A stretch of 64,000 nt of DNA from Pseudoxanthomonas sp. X-1 (GTDB taxonomy: Bacteria > Pseudomonadota > Gammaproteobacteria > Xanthomonadales > Xanthomonadaceae): positions 1,090,001 through 1,154,000 of the forward strand of contig NZ_CP083376.1 in NCBI RefSeq assembly GCF_020042665.1, given 5' to 3'. A program made the position numbers and the translations under genes. Positions within the stretch are counted from its first letter, which is position 1; every line of letters starts with the position of its first letter. Below are positions 1 through 9,200 of the stretch, piece by piece. The notes beneath the pieces are model-generated. The model made no database searches, was not told the origin of the DNA, and was given only the letters and a program-made list of their open reading frames with translations.

Positions 1-301
1 CGAAGCCGTCGAACAGTGTGTCGTAGGCCGGATGCACCGCGACCAGCTGACCCTGCAGATGGGTCGACAGCTCGGTGACCTGCACGCCGTGGCCGGCCAG
101 CATGCCGGCCAGATCGTCGCAGTAGTCCTGGCTCTCGGCCGCCTTGGCCAGGTCGAAGATGTGCGGTGCGCTGGTCGGCACCTGCACCCCGCGGTAGCCC
201 AGGCCTGCGGCCCATTGCGCCAGCGTGTCCAACCGGTTGAATGGCGCGGTGTCGCCGATGAACTGCGCCAGGAACAGCGCCGGGCCCTTGAGCGTTCGCA
301 T
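1..301 (-). CDS. Sugar phosphate isomerase/epimerase-like protein (C-terminus cut by window edge)
   Basis: The first 100 codons of a minus-strand gene are visible, starting at an ATG ending at 301 (MRTLKGPALFLAQF) and running off the left edge. Phrases such as GLGYRGVQVPTS and HGVQVTELSTHLQGQLVAVHPAYD fit the start of a xylose-isomerase-like TIM barrel as in the YcjR/IolE family, which isomerise or epimerise sugars or oxidised sugars in the cytoplasm. The gene is divergent from the LacI-type regulator at 449-1453, and a perfect LacI-style palindrome at 317-330 sits 15 bases before its start, so control by that regulator is likely. Substrate cannot be told from the fragment. Confidence 0.7.
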   Translation of the reverse strand, partial: MRTLKGPALFLAQFIGDTAPFNRLDTLAQWAAGLGYRGVQVPTSAPHIFDLAKAAESQDYCDDLAGMLAGHGVQVTELSTHLQGQLVAVHPAYDTLFDGF

Positions 302-316
302 GCTTTGCGTTCTTGA

Positions 317-330
317 TGCAATCGATTGCA
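317..330. promoter_or_regulatory. LacI-family operator palindrome TGCAATCGATTGCA
   Basis: A perfect 14-base palindrome with the central CG typical of LacI/GalR operators lies between the divergent isomerase-like gene (start 301) and the LacI regulator (start 449). Its place directly upstream of the isomerase gene suggests repression of that gene and possible autoregulation. Binding by the adjacent regulator is inferred. Confidence 0.7.
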
Positions 331-448
331 CGATCCTAGCATGGCGTCGTGGCCGCGCACGTTGTGCATTGCACCGCGCGGCCGCACCGCCAGGGTACCG
401 CTGCCCGCGGCGTAGCCATGGCCACCAAGGACGTGACACGCTTGCCCC

Positions 449-1453
449 ATGCCGACCATCTACGACATTGCCAAGCACGCGGGCGTTTCGGCCGGCACGG
501 TCTCGCGCGCGCTGTCGCGGCCGGAGAAGGTGCTGCCGGAAACGCGTGCGCGCATCGAGCGCGCCGTGGCCACGCTGGGCTATGTGCCCAACGCGGCCGC
601 GCGCACGCTCAAGACCCAGCGCACCGGCAAGATCCTGGTCACCGTGCCGGACATCGCCAATCCGTTCTTCGCCCAGATCCTGCAGGGCGCCGAGGACGCC
701 GCGCAGGCGGCCGGCTATGCGGTGCTGCTGGGCGATACCCAGCAGCAGCCGGCGCGCGAAGAGCGGTATGCGCAGATGCTGCGCCGGAACGAGGCCGACG
801 GGCTGATCGTGCTCGGCCACCGGCTGCCGCCGACGGCGCGGCAGATCGTCAAGCAGCTGGGCGCCGCGGCGCCGGTGGTCAATGGCTGCGAGTTCGACCC
901 GGCGCTGGGCATCCCCAGCGTGCACATCGACAACGCCGCCGCCGCGTGCGCGGCGATGGCGCATCTCTATGCGCTGGGCCACGAACGCATCGCCGTGGTC
1001 GGCGGCCCGCCGGACAACCCGCTGCACCAGCAGCGGCTGCAGGGCGTGCGCGCGGCGGCCAGGGCGCGCGGCCGGATGCGCCAGCTGCGGCTGGTGCCGG
1101 GGGACTTCTCGGTGGAGTCGGGGCATGCCGCGGCCAGCGCCTGGCTGGGCACCGACGATGCGCCGACCGCGGCGTTCTGCTTCAGCGACCAGTCGGCGCT
1201 GGGCGTGCTGGCGGCCTGCCGCGAACGCGGCCTACGCGTGCCGCGCGATCTCTCGGTGGTCGGCTTCGACGACCTGGCCTCATCGCGCTATCTCACCCCG
1301 CCGCTGACCACGGTGGCCCAGCCGATGCGCGAGATCGGCGTGCGCGCGGTGCAGCTGCTGCTGGACATCCTCGCCACGGCCAACGTGCCGCTGCAGCAGA
1401 CGCTGACCTTCGAACTGATGCTGCGCGGTTCGACCGCCGCACCGAAGGCATAA
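449..1453 (+). CDS. LacI/GalR-family transcriptional regulator
   Basis: This 334-residue protein has the standard LacI layout: an N-terminal helix-turn-helix (TIYDIAKHAGVSAGTVSRALSR, residues about 3-24), a hinge near 45-60, and a periplasmic-binding-protein-like effector domain beginning at KILVTVPDIANPFF. The C-terminal SVVGFDDLASSRYLTPPLTTV segment is typical of the family. Length is normal. It probably binds the palindrome at 317-330 and controls the divergent isomerase-like gene; the inducer is likely a sugar or sugar acid but cannot be named. Downstream there is a gap of about 245 bases with palindromic repeats before the convergent GH92 gene. Confidence 0.9.
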   Translation: MPTIYDIAKHAGVSAGTVSRALSRPEKVLPETRARIERAVATLGYVPNAAARTLKTQRTGKILVTVPDIANPFFAQILQGAEDAAQAAGYAVLLGDTQQQPAREERYAQMLRRNEADGLIVLGHRLPPTARQIVKQLGAAAPVVNGCEFDPALGIPSVHIDNAAAACAAMAHLYALGHERIAVVGGPPDNPLHQQRLQGVRAAARARGRMRQLRLVPGDFSVESGHAAASAWLGTDDAPTAAFCFSDQSALGVLAACRERGLRVPRDLSVVGFDDLASSRYLTPPLTTVAQPMREIGVRAVQLLLDILATANVPLQQTLTFELMLRGSTAAPKA

Positions 1454-1633
1454 GCACTGCGGTGCCATCGCGCCGCTGACCGCCGCCGCTGAAAAATCCC
1501 CTGCGTTATCTCCACGAAGGCGAAATCCGCCTTCCCTTTCGCGCAGCGAAGGGGGAGGCCGGGAGGGGCGTTTTGCTTTGGCTTTGCCGCGAAGAGCGAC
1601 CCCTCCCCCTCAGTCGCTAGCCGCGACTTCGAG

Positions 1634-1672
1634 CTCCCCTTGGCCTACGGCCAAAGTGAGGGGGCAGGGCGC
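1634..1672. repeat. 39-base palindromic intergenic repeat, copy 1
   Basis: The 39 bases run CTCCCC, then a short hairpin (TTGGCC-TAC-GGCCAA), then AG, GAGGGGG, CA and GGGCGC. A copy with the same layout but a different hairpin (TTCGCC/GGCGAA) lies at 9845-9883. A looser relative (CCTTTCGCGCAGCGAAGGGGG) is at about 1535-1555. The 1454-1698 gap otherwise holds no gene that I can see. Confidence 0.6.
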
Positions 1673-1698
1673 GGGCCGCTTCGAGACCGCTGGCGTTC

Positions 1699-4182
1699 TT
1701 AGACCGGGCAGGACGCCGCTGGCGCGGCATCGGCGGCGGTGCCCCAGCCCTGCGGGTCGGGCTGCGTGCCCAGGGTGTAGTCCAGCGTGCCGCCCTGTCT
1801 GAGCGTGTCCACGTCCATCCATACCGCCGACTGCGGCTTGCCGTTGAAGCGCACGCCCTGCACGTAGCGCGGGCCGGCCTGCGGTGCGGCGTTGCCGCGC
1901 ACGGTCAGGGTGCGGCCGTTGCCCAGGTCGATGCGCGCGCGGGTGAAGCGCGGCGGATGCAGCAGCATCTGGCCGGTACCCGGCATCAGCGGCGAGAAGC
2001 CCAGCGTGCTGAACAGATAGAACGCCGACATCGTGCCCAGATCGTCGTTGCCGGTCACGCCGTTGGGCGCGTTGGTGAACAAGGTCTGCACGGAGGACAG
2101 CACCGTGGCCGTCTTCCACGGCTGGCCGATCAGGCTGTACAGCGCCGGCACGTGCATGGTCGGCTCGTTGTTGGGGTTGTAGCGGTACTGGCCGTAGTAG
2201 CTGTAGGGCCCGCCGACCCAGGCCTTGCGCGCCGCGCCCTGCGGATCGGCCACGAGCTGGTCGTAGGCGAAGAAGTCGTCCAGCCGCTTGCCCATCGCCT
2301 CGCGTCCGCCCATCGCCGTGGCCAGGCCCGGGATGTCCTGCGGCACCAGCCACTGGTACTGCCACGCCGTGCCTTCATGAAAGCCGTAGTGCGAGCGCGG
2401 GTCGTAGGTGCCGGTGGGCGGGGTGAACCATTGGCCGTCGGCCAGCCGCGGCCGCGGGAAGCCTTGGTAGCCCGAGGCCTGCTCGTGCAGGTCCGCATCC
2501 CAGACCTTGTGCCAGTTGCCGCCGCGCGTGCGCAGCGCGGCCGCGTCGTCGCCATGGCCCAGCGCGCCGGCCATCAGCGACAGCGCACAGTCGCCCAGCG
2601 CGTACTCCAGCGTGGCCGAGCCGCCGTTCTGCGGATCCACGTCCATGCCCTTGGCCGGGAAGGTGCGGTCGAAGAACACGAAGCCGTTCTGCAGGTAGTT
2701 GACGTTGCCCGCGCGCCCCTCGTGGCGCGAGGCCAGCGGCGGCACGCCCCAGGCGTTCTTGCGCAGCGCGGCCCACGCCTGCGGCTCCAGGCCCTTGAGC
2801 GCGCCGTAGCGCCACAGGTCGACCAGGAAGGGCGTGACCGGATCGCCGGTCATGGTGTTGGTGTCGAAGTTGGCGTAGCCCCAGCGCGGCAGCCAGCCGC
2901 CCTGCGCGTCGATGGCCAGCAGCGAGCGGCCGATGTCGCGCGCGCGCTGCGGCTCGATCAGCGACAGCAGCTGGTTCTGCGAGCGGTAGGTGTCCCACAG
3001 CGAGAAGAACTCGTAATAGGTCCAGTCCTTGGCCTCGTGGATCGCGTCGTCGTAGCCGCGGTAGCGGCCGTCGGCGTCGTTGCCGGTCATCGGTTGCAGC
3101 AGCGCGTGGTAGAGCGCGGTGTAGAACACGGCGCGGTCGTCCTTGCTGCCGCCGTCGATGCGGACCTTGGACAGCGCCTGCTGCCACAGCGCACGCGCGT
3201 CGCGGCGCATCGGCTCGAAGGCGCGCAGCTTGCCGCTCTGCATGCCGTCGGCGCGCAGGTTGACGCGCGCGCCCTCGGCATCGACGTGCGAGATCGAGGT
3301 GATCGCGGTGACCTGCTTGTTCTTGCTGGTGTCGAAGCTGACCCAGGCGCCGTTGAGCGGCTCGTACTCGCTCTCCATACTGTCGCGCGCGCCCGGCGTG
3401 CCGCCGGCCTGGCCCCACACGCCGAAGGCCTTGAACGGGCGGTCGTATTCGATGCGGAACCAGGTCGCGTACTGGTGTCCGCCGCAGAAGCTCAGCGTGG
3501 TGATCTTGCCTTCGACCACGCGGTCGCCGACCACATGCACCTGGCTGCCGATCACGCGATGCTTCTGGTTGGCCTGGCCGACGTTGATCAGCACGTGGCC
3601 TTCGCCGGCGGCGGCCGGGTAGGTGTAACGCTCGCCCGAGGCGCGGGTCAGGGCGGTGGTCTCCACCTCGATGCCGCCGTAGTCGGTCAGGCGCACGCGG
3701 TAGTCGCCGGCCTGGCCGGTCGAGCCGGCCTGCGTGTAGCGCGCGCCGTACTTGGTCTGGTCGAAGACGTCGTGCTTGGACGTGTCGAAGTCGCCGCCGG
3801 GGCCGATGCGGCCGGTCACCGGCAGCACCGAGACCTGGCCGCCCTGTTCCCAGCAGCCGGCGCCGGAGATGAAGGAATGGCCGAAGCCGCGGATGCGCTC
3901 GTCGCCGTCGCGCCAGCCGGCGTAGTGCGAGCCGATCGGGCTGACCTGGATCATGCCGAACGGCGCGGCGGCGCCGGGGAAGGTGTTGCCCTCGTCGCGC
4001 GTGCCGATGAAGGTGTTGACCTGCGCGGCCAGGTCGTCGCCGGCGGCGCGCGCCAGCGTGCCGGTGACGGGCAGCGCCAGTAGCAGGGCCACGCAGGCGG
4101 CACGGCGGCCGTGGCGCGGCAGGGCGCGGTCTCGCGCATTGGAGGCGGCGGCCGGCAGTGGCGCGCGGGTGGGGTGGTCCAT
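1699..4182 (-). CDS. GH92 family alpha-mannosidase, exported
   Basis: This 827-residue glycoside hydrolase removes alpha-mannosyl residues, most likely alpha-1,2/1,3-linked, from N-glycan-like or mannan oligosaccharides in the periplasm. Family GH92 signs, in order: NTFIGTRDEGNTFPGAAAPFGM just after the leader, GFGHSFISGAGCWEQGGQ, WDTYRSQNQLLSLIEPQ, FHEGTAWQYQW (Glu near residue 603, probable catalytic acid) and GNDDLGTMSAFYLFS (Asp pair near 713). The start at 4182 is chosen because GAGGGAAG lies just upstream and a Tat/Sec-like leader follows (RRAACVALLLALPVTGTLARA). A longer frame to 4266 lacks such support. It is divergent from the LacI regulator at 4534 and carries the candidate operator 4253-4266 in its upstream region. 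Confidence 0.93.
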   Translation of the reverse strand: MDHPTRAPLPAAASNARDRALPRHGRRAACVALLLALPVTGTLARAAGDDLAAQVNTFIGTRDEGNTFPGAAAPFGMIQVSPIGSHYAGWRDGDERIRGFGHSFISGAGCWEQGGQVSVLPVTGRIGPGGDFDTSKHDVFDQTKYGARYTQAGSTGQAGDYRVRLTDYGGIEVETTALTRASGERYTYPAAAGEGHVLINVGQANQKHRVIGSQVHVVGDRVVEGKITTLSFCGGHQYATWFRIEYDRPFKAFGVWGQAGGTPGARDSMESEYEPLNGAWVSFDTSKNKQVTAITSISHVDAEGARVNLRADGMQSGKLRAFEPMRRDARALWQQALSKVRIDGGSKDDRAVFYTALYHALLQPMTGNDADGRYRGYDDAIHEAKDWTYYEFFSLWDTYRSQNQLLSLIEPQRARDIGRSLLAIDAQGGWLPRWGYANFDTNTMTGDPVTPFLVDLWRYGALKGLEPQAWAALRKNAWGVPPLASRHEGRAGNVNYLQNGFVFFDRTFPAKGMDVDPQNGGSATLEYALGDCALSLMAGALGHGDDAAALRTRGGNWHKVWDADLHEQASGYQGFPRPRLADGQWFTPPTGTYDPRSHYGFHEGTAWQYQWLVPQDIPGLATAMGGREAMGKRLDDFFAYDQLVADPQGAARKAWVGGPYSYYGQYRYNPNNEPTMHVPALYSLIGQPWKTATVLSSVQTLFTNAPNGVTGNDDLGTMSAFYLFSTLGFSPLMPGTGQMLLHPPRFTRARIDLGNGRTLTVRGNAAPQAGPRYVQGVRFNGKPQSAVWMDVDTLRQGGTLDYTLGTQPDPQGWGTAADAAPAASCPV

Positions 4183-4252
4183 CGTGCTTCCCTCGTGATC
4201 GATGCAATGGCGGCGCGCCGCGGCAAGTCGTCCGGCCAGGCGTTCGCCGGAT

Positions 4253-4266
4253 TTAGAACGATCCAA
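4253..4266. promoter_or_regulatory. Candidate LacI operator TTAGAACGATCCAA upstream of GH92 gene
   Basis: It differs by one base from the palindrome TTAGATCGATCCAA at 6140-6153, upstream of the TonB receptor gene. Flanking bases continue to match (AAATCG versus AAATGCG). The site lies 71 bases before the GH92 start. Shared sites on the two transcription units beside the LacI gene at 4534-5583 make it the probable operator of that regulator. Confidence 0.65.
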
Positions 4267-4533
4267 ATCGACATTTCAAGCCGATTCCACTCCAGGCGAC
4301 GCAAATGTCAGCCACGCCCGCGAAAACCCGCGAACGCGCCGCGTGCCATGCCGCGACGATGCTGCGGATGCACATGGATCCAGCGCGATGCCTGGCGTTG
4401 GCGCGCCATCGGCCGCAGGCAATGCGGCGCGCGCGCCATCGCGGCCAGGCGCCAGCGACTTGCGGCCGGCACCGGCCATCGCGCAGCATGGCCGCCGCTG
4501 GGCCGTTCCAGCCAGGCCCAGGGCATGCGACAC

Positions 4534-5583
4534 ATGGCCGATACCCCCCGCAGGATCACGCTCAACGACATCGCCCATGCCTGCGGGGTGTCGCGCGCGA
4601 CCGTCTCGCTCGTCCTGCGCAGCAGCCCGCTGGTGCATGCCGACACGCGCGAGCGGGTCGAGGCCGAGATGCGCCGCCAGGGCTATGTCTACAACCGCGC
4701 CGCGGCCAACCTGCGCCAGCGCGTGTCCACCGCGGTGGCACTGGTGGTCAACGACCTGGCCAACCCCTTCTTCGCCGAGTTCGCCGCCGGCGTGGACGAG
4801 GCGCTGGGTGCCAAGGGCTACGTCACGCTGCTGGGCAGCAGCGGCGAATCGGCGCAGCGCCAGCGCCAGGTGCTGGGCTCGCTGATGGAGCACAACCCGG
4901 CCGGCGTGATCCTTTCGCCGGCCGAGGGCAGCGCCTTCGCCGACCTGGAGACGGTGATCGGCCGCCACACGCCGCTGCTGGTGTTCAACCGCGAGGTGGC
5001 CGGCAGCGCCTCCAAGGGGTTCCTCTACGATTTCATCGGCCTGGACAACCGCGCCGGCGCGCGCGCGGCGACCGAGCTGCTGCTGGCGCAGGGGCATCGC
5101 CGCATCGCCTTCTATGGTGGACATGCCGACTCGAGCTCGTGCCGCCAACGCCGCGCCGGCTATCGCGAGGCCATGACCGCGGCCGGGCTGGATGTGCCGG
5201 ACGCGTGGATGATCGAGACCGCGCCAACGCGGCTGGAGGGCAACGCCCGCGCCGGCCTGCTGTTCGCCGACGGCGCCGCGCCGACCGCCGCGGTCTGCTA
5301 CAACGACGCGGTCGCGCTGGGACTGATGCTGGGCCTGGTGCGCGAAGGGCGCCAGCCGGGCGTGGACTTCGCGGTGACCGGGTTCGACGATATCCCCGAG
5401 GCGGCGGTCGGCGTGCCGCCGCTGACCACCATCAGCACCGATCCGCGCGAGCGCGGCCGCCAGGCCGCGGCGATGGTGATCGAACGCGCCGCCAGCCCCG
5501 GCATGGCACGCCGCACCAGCGTCGTGCCGGCGTTGTTGACCCAGCGTGCGAGTACATACGGCAAGGCGAAGGCGCGGCGCTAA
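4534..5583 (+). CDS. LacI/GalR-family transcriptional regulator of the mannoside locus
   Basis: A 349-residue LacI-type repressor or activator. The helix-turn-helix is ITLNDIAHACGVSRATVSLVL (residues about 8-28), followed by VALVVNDLANPFFAEFAAGVDEAL, and near the C-terminus VTGFDDIPEAAVGVPPLTTI. The ATG at 4534 (MADTPRRITLND) is preferred, with CAGGG about ten bases upstream; an in-frame ATG at 4525 is possible. It sits between the divergent GH92 gene and the TonB receptor/halogenase/beta-mannosidase genes, both of which carry the near-identical candidate operator. Probably senses a mannose-containing oligosaccharide; this is inference from neighbours. Confidence 0.9.
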   Translation: MADTPRRITLNDIAHACGVSRATVSLVLRSSPLVHADTRERVEAEMRRQGYVYNRAAANLRQRVSTAVALVVNDLANPFFAEFAAGVDEALGAKGYVTLLGSSGESAQRQRQVLGSLMEHNPAGVILSPAEGSAFADLETVIGRHTPLLVFNREVAGSASKGFLYDFIGLDNRAGARAATELLLAQGHRRIAFYGGHADSSSCRQRRAGYREAMTAAGLDVPDAWMIETAPTRLEGNARAGLLFADGAAPTAAVCYNDAVALGLMLGLVREGRQPGVDFAVTGFDDIPEAAVGVPPLTTISTDPRERGRQAAAMVIERAASPGMARRTSVVPALLTQRASTYGKAKARR

Positions 5584-5765
5584 AACAGGGCGTGCGTGAT
5601 CGCCACTGGCGATGTGCGTTGCCTTCAACGATTCGAATATGCGCGCAGGCGCCTCTTCCCGCGGACGGCAGCCGCGACCACACGCACTTGCGCATCGACC
5701 GCAGCGGATGCACTTGCAAAGCGCTCCGCACTTGTGGAGATGACAGTCGCTGCGCGATGCGCTTG

Positions 5766-5851
5766 GTGGGAGCCGCCGTGGCGGCGATGAGGCTTTATCT
5801 GTAGAGCCCCATCGCCGCCATTGGCCAAAAAGCCACAAGGGCGGCTCCCAC
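5766..5851. repeat. REP-like inverted repeat (GTGGGAGCCGCC...GGCGGCTCCCAC), copy A
   Basis: Starts GTGGGAGCCGCC and ends with its reverse complement; the inner part carries a second complementary pair (GGCGGCGATGAGGC / GCCCCATCGCCGCC). A closely similar element is at 14187-14254. The dispersed, intergenic, strongly palindromic nature fits a REP/BIME type repeat. Copy A has an interrupted right arm (extra AAAAAGCCACAA), so it is less perfect than copy B. Confidence 0.85.
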
Positions 5852-5853
5852 TT

Positions 5854-5925
5854 GTAGAGCGGAGCTTGCTCCGCTGCGTTTCGGCCGGATCGTCGGGAAG
5901 CCCCAGGGGAGCAAGCTCGCTCTAC
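5854..5925. repeat. Pair of inward-facing GTAG palindromes (SMAG-like)
   Basis: At 5854-5876 there is a short palindrome that opens GTAGAGCGGAGC and closes GCTCCGCTG. At 5904-5925 a close copy lies in reverse orientation, ending CTAC. Palindromes headed by GTAG in convergent pairs are the hallmark of the SMAG elements described in Stenotrophomonas maltophilia. Family assignment here is by appearance only. Confidence 0.7.
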
Positions 5926-6139
5926 AAGGAGGCTGCGATTCGATCCGAGAGACGGTGGCTCCCACAGGGAGCTCCGGCGCCACCGCCGGGCCTGCGCGAC
6001 ATGCGCGTGATGCACGCCTCTCGAAGGAAACCCACGCACCGCGGACATGGCAGCGTTTTCAGACAGTGCGCCTGTCCCACGTTCGCTGCAGGGCAGCATG
6101 CCTTTTCGGAAACGGCGTGATATTTCTACGCCGCGCCAG

Positions 6140-6153
6140 TTAGATCGATCCAA
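6140..6153. promoter_or_regulatory. LacI operator palindrome TTAGATCGATCCAA upstream of TonB receptor
   Basis: Near-perfect dyad (TTrGATCGATCyAA) with a LacI-type CG centre, 109 bases before the receptor start and matching the site at 4253-4266 in 13 of 14 bases. Most likely bound by the LacI regulator at 4534-5583. Confidence 0.7.
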
Positions 6154-6261
6154 ATGCGGGTTTCATGAACGGGCCATCGCCATGGCCTGGCGGCCCCGTC
6201 GTGGATGCGATCGCCTGGTACACGCCACCGTCGTGAAGTTCATTAACGAGAGAGAGACGCA

Positions 6262-9200
6262 ATGAACGACAGCTCATTCCCCAGGCGCCAGCTGCTGGCG
6301 CTTGCCATCGCCGCCAGCTGCGCGGCGGTTTCCGCGCCAGGCCGGGCCCAGCAGGCCGCCACGCCCGCGCCCGCCAATGCCATGCCCGCCAATGCGCCAC
6401 AGACCGATGCACCGCAGCAGGCGACCGACCTGGACAAGGTCACCGTCACCGGCTACCGCTATTCGATCGAGCAGAGCCTGGACCAGAAGCGCGAGGCCAA
6501 CGCGGTGGTCGAAGTGGTCACCGCCGAGGACGTGGGCAAGTTCCCCGACAAGAACGTGGCCGACGCGCTGCAGCGCGTGCCCGGCGTAATCATCACCCGC
6601 GACGGTGGCGAGGGTAAGAACGTCAGCGTGCGCGGCCTGTCCTCCGAGCTGACCCTGACCGAGCTCAACGGCAACTACGTGGCCAGCGCCGAGACCAACG
6701 GGGATCCCACCCGTTCGTTCAATTACACGCTGCTGCCCTCGAACATGCTCTCCAGCGCCGAGCTGTTCAAGACGCCCGAGGCGCGCCTGGACGAAGGCGG
6801 CATCGGCGGCACGGTGATCCTGCACACGCGCCGTCCGCTGGAGCAGGAGGCCAACACCGGCTTCGTCTCGGCCGAAGGCACCTGGGCCGACACCACCAAG
6901 AAGACCGACGGGCAGTTCTCCGGCTCGTACTCCTGGCACGACAAGGATGATCGCTTCGGCGTCTTCGTCGGCTACACCCAGCAGAAGCGCACCGTGCGCA
7001 CCCTGGGCGTGGATACCAGCGCCTGGAACTGGTACAGCGACGACAACGAGGCCCACCCGGCGACCGACGTCAACGGCAAGCCGTCGAACTTCGACAGCTA
7101 CTGGTGGGGCGAGTCGGGCTTCTACGACCAGAACGGCAAGTACTACACGAACTTCATGATGCCCAACGTCGTGAACTTCAAGTCGGAGAAGGAGGAGCGC
7201 GAGCGCAAGGGCGGGCAGATCACGCTGCAGTTCAAGCCGACCGACGATCTGACCTTCACCGCCAACTACTTCCGGTTCGACATGGACCGGGATTCGCAGA
7301 CCAACACCTTGTCGGTGCCGGAGTGGAACCTGGCCCGCTACTCGGGCGACGGCAACTGGCCGGGCGGACGCCTGCTGGACGGGCTGACCCTGGACCCCAG
7401 CGGCACGGTGGTCACCGGCGCGCGGTACGGCGTGCACCCGAACAAGACCTATTACTGCAGCGAGGCCGCCGCCGCGGCCGGCGGCATGCCGCCCGGCGGC
7501 TGGGGCCCGGACGACTGCACGATTCCCACGCCGTGGCTGACCGGTTCCTACAACCGCGAGAAGGCGCGCTCGCAGATGGCCGACTTCGAGCTGGCCTGGA
7601 CCAGCGAGCGGTTGGACATCGCGGTCAAGGCCGGTCGCACCTGGGCCGATGGCGGCCCGCAGGTGCAGATGACCATGCCGGTCAAGCCGCGCCTGCCCAC
7701 CACGGCCGGCAGCAACGGCACCACGGTCAACGGCACCGGCGCCTACACGCTGGGCAACTACTACACCGCCTGGGACCTGACCGGCACGCCGTCGCTGCAG
7801 GTTTCGCCCGAGCTGATGAACAACCTGCGCAACGGCATCGGCGAGATCGACCTGGGCTCGACCGGCTCGTCCTGGACGCGCAACAGCACCTGGCAGAAGT
7901 TCGCCCAGAGCGACTTCACCTGGCGCGGCGAGACCGGCAGCGTGCTGGACTCGATCCAGTTCGGCATGAAGTACCGCGACGGCGGCACCCGCCGCAGCAC
8001 CGGCAACAACTACTGGGTCTGCCAGGGCGCCGATCCGTCCGACTACGACAGCCGCTTCCAGAACGGCTGCGACCCGGCGGCCTCGGTGTTCCAGTCGCAG
8101 TTCCTGTATCCGGAGCAGATCGGCAACATCGCCGGCGGGTTCAACACCAACGCCTTCCCGGCGATCAACTACCCGGCCTACATCGACTATCTCAACAAGA
8201 CCTACGGACCGATGCAGACCCGGCAGGAAGACAACTTCGTCTTCAACGTCGGCGAGAAGATCTATTCGGCCTATCTGCAGGCCAACTTCCGCACCGAGCG
8301 CCTGCGCGGCAACATCGGCCTGCGCCTGGTGCACACCGACCAGCATGCCGATTCCACCGACCGGGTCGATTACTACAACGACTACTTCTTCGACGATGCG
8401 GCCGGCAATCCCGCGCCCTGCCTGCCGGGCAACCTGCCGGCGGCCGGCGCGCCGGCGGGCTCGGGCTGCGTCAGCGGCTTCACCACGCTGCCGGACAGCC
8501 AGACCAACCCGGCCAGCGGCCACATCTCCTCGTTCGTGGTCAGCTCGCTGGATCGCAGCTACGTGGACCGCCTGCCGAGCTTCAACATCGCCTACGACCT
8601 GACCGACAACCTGGTCCTGCGCGGCGCGGCGTCCAAGGTGATGGCGCGCCCGAGCTACGGCGACATCGCCGCGCCCGGTGGCCTGCAGTACTACAGCCAG
8701 GAATACGTCAACGACCGGCGCCTGATCGGCGGCGGCGACGTGACCGGCTGGTACGGCTCGGGCAGCAACAAGGCGCTGGAGCCGTACAAGGCCAACCAGT
8801 ACGACCTGGGCCTGGAGTGGTACTTCCATCCGGGTTCGGTCGCCGGCGTCGGCCTGTTCCGCAAGGAGGTGAGCAACTTCCTGCTGCCGGTGGTCCAGGA
8901 CGTCACCCAGAACATCGGCGGGCAGAGCGTGGTGGTGCAGAACTACTCCACTACCGCCAGCGGCCGTGACGCGGTGTCCGAGGGCGTGGAGGTCTATGCG
9001 CAGCACACCTTCGACTTCGGCCTGGGCCTGCAGTTCAACTACACGTACAACAAGACCAACGAGGCGCCGGTCACGCTGGAGGACGGCACCGAGATCGGCA
9101 AGTCGCCCCTGGTGGGCAGCGCCAAGAACCAGACCAACCTGACGGTGTTCTACGAAACCGAGAAGCTGCTGCTGCGCGCCTCCTACAACCGGCGCGGGCA

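Larger units (their letters stand above)
5584..6261. other. Gene-free spacer filled with palindromic repeats and the receptor promoter
   Basis: About 680 bases without a convincing gene. The left half is packed with palindromic repeats (5766-5851 and 5854-5925, and a stray GGTGGCTCCCAC near 5950). The right half contains the LacI-type palindrome at 6140-6153 and presumably the promoter of the TonB receptor gene at 6262, with GAGAGAGA as a purine-rich ribosome site before its ATG. Several frames stay open here but they read through the inverted repeats. Confidence 0.6.

Noticed and set aside
1957..4083. 700-codon open frame antisense to the GH92 gene
   Set aside because: Low-complexity shadow of the GH92 coding strand, without ribosome site or recognisable domain.
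4276..6153. Long minus-strand frame opposite the second LacI gene and the repeat region
   Set aside because: Crosses the palindromic repeats and lies antisense to a clear LacI gene; composition is not protein-like.
6274..9006. 900-codon open frame antisense to the TonB receptor
   Set aside because: Shadow frame; the opposite strand has signal peptide, plug and barrel of a receptor.
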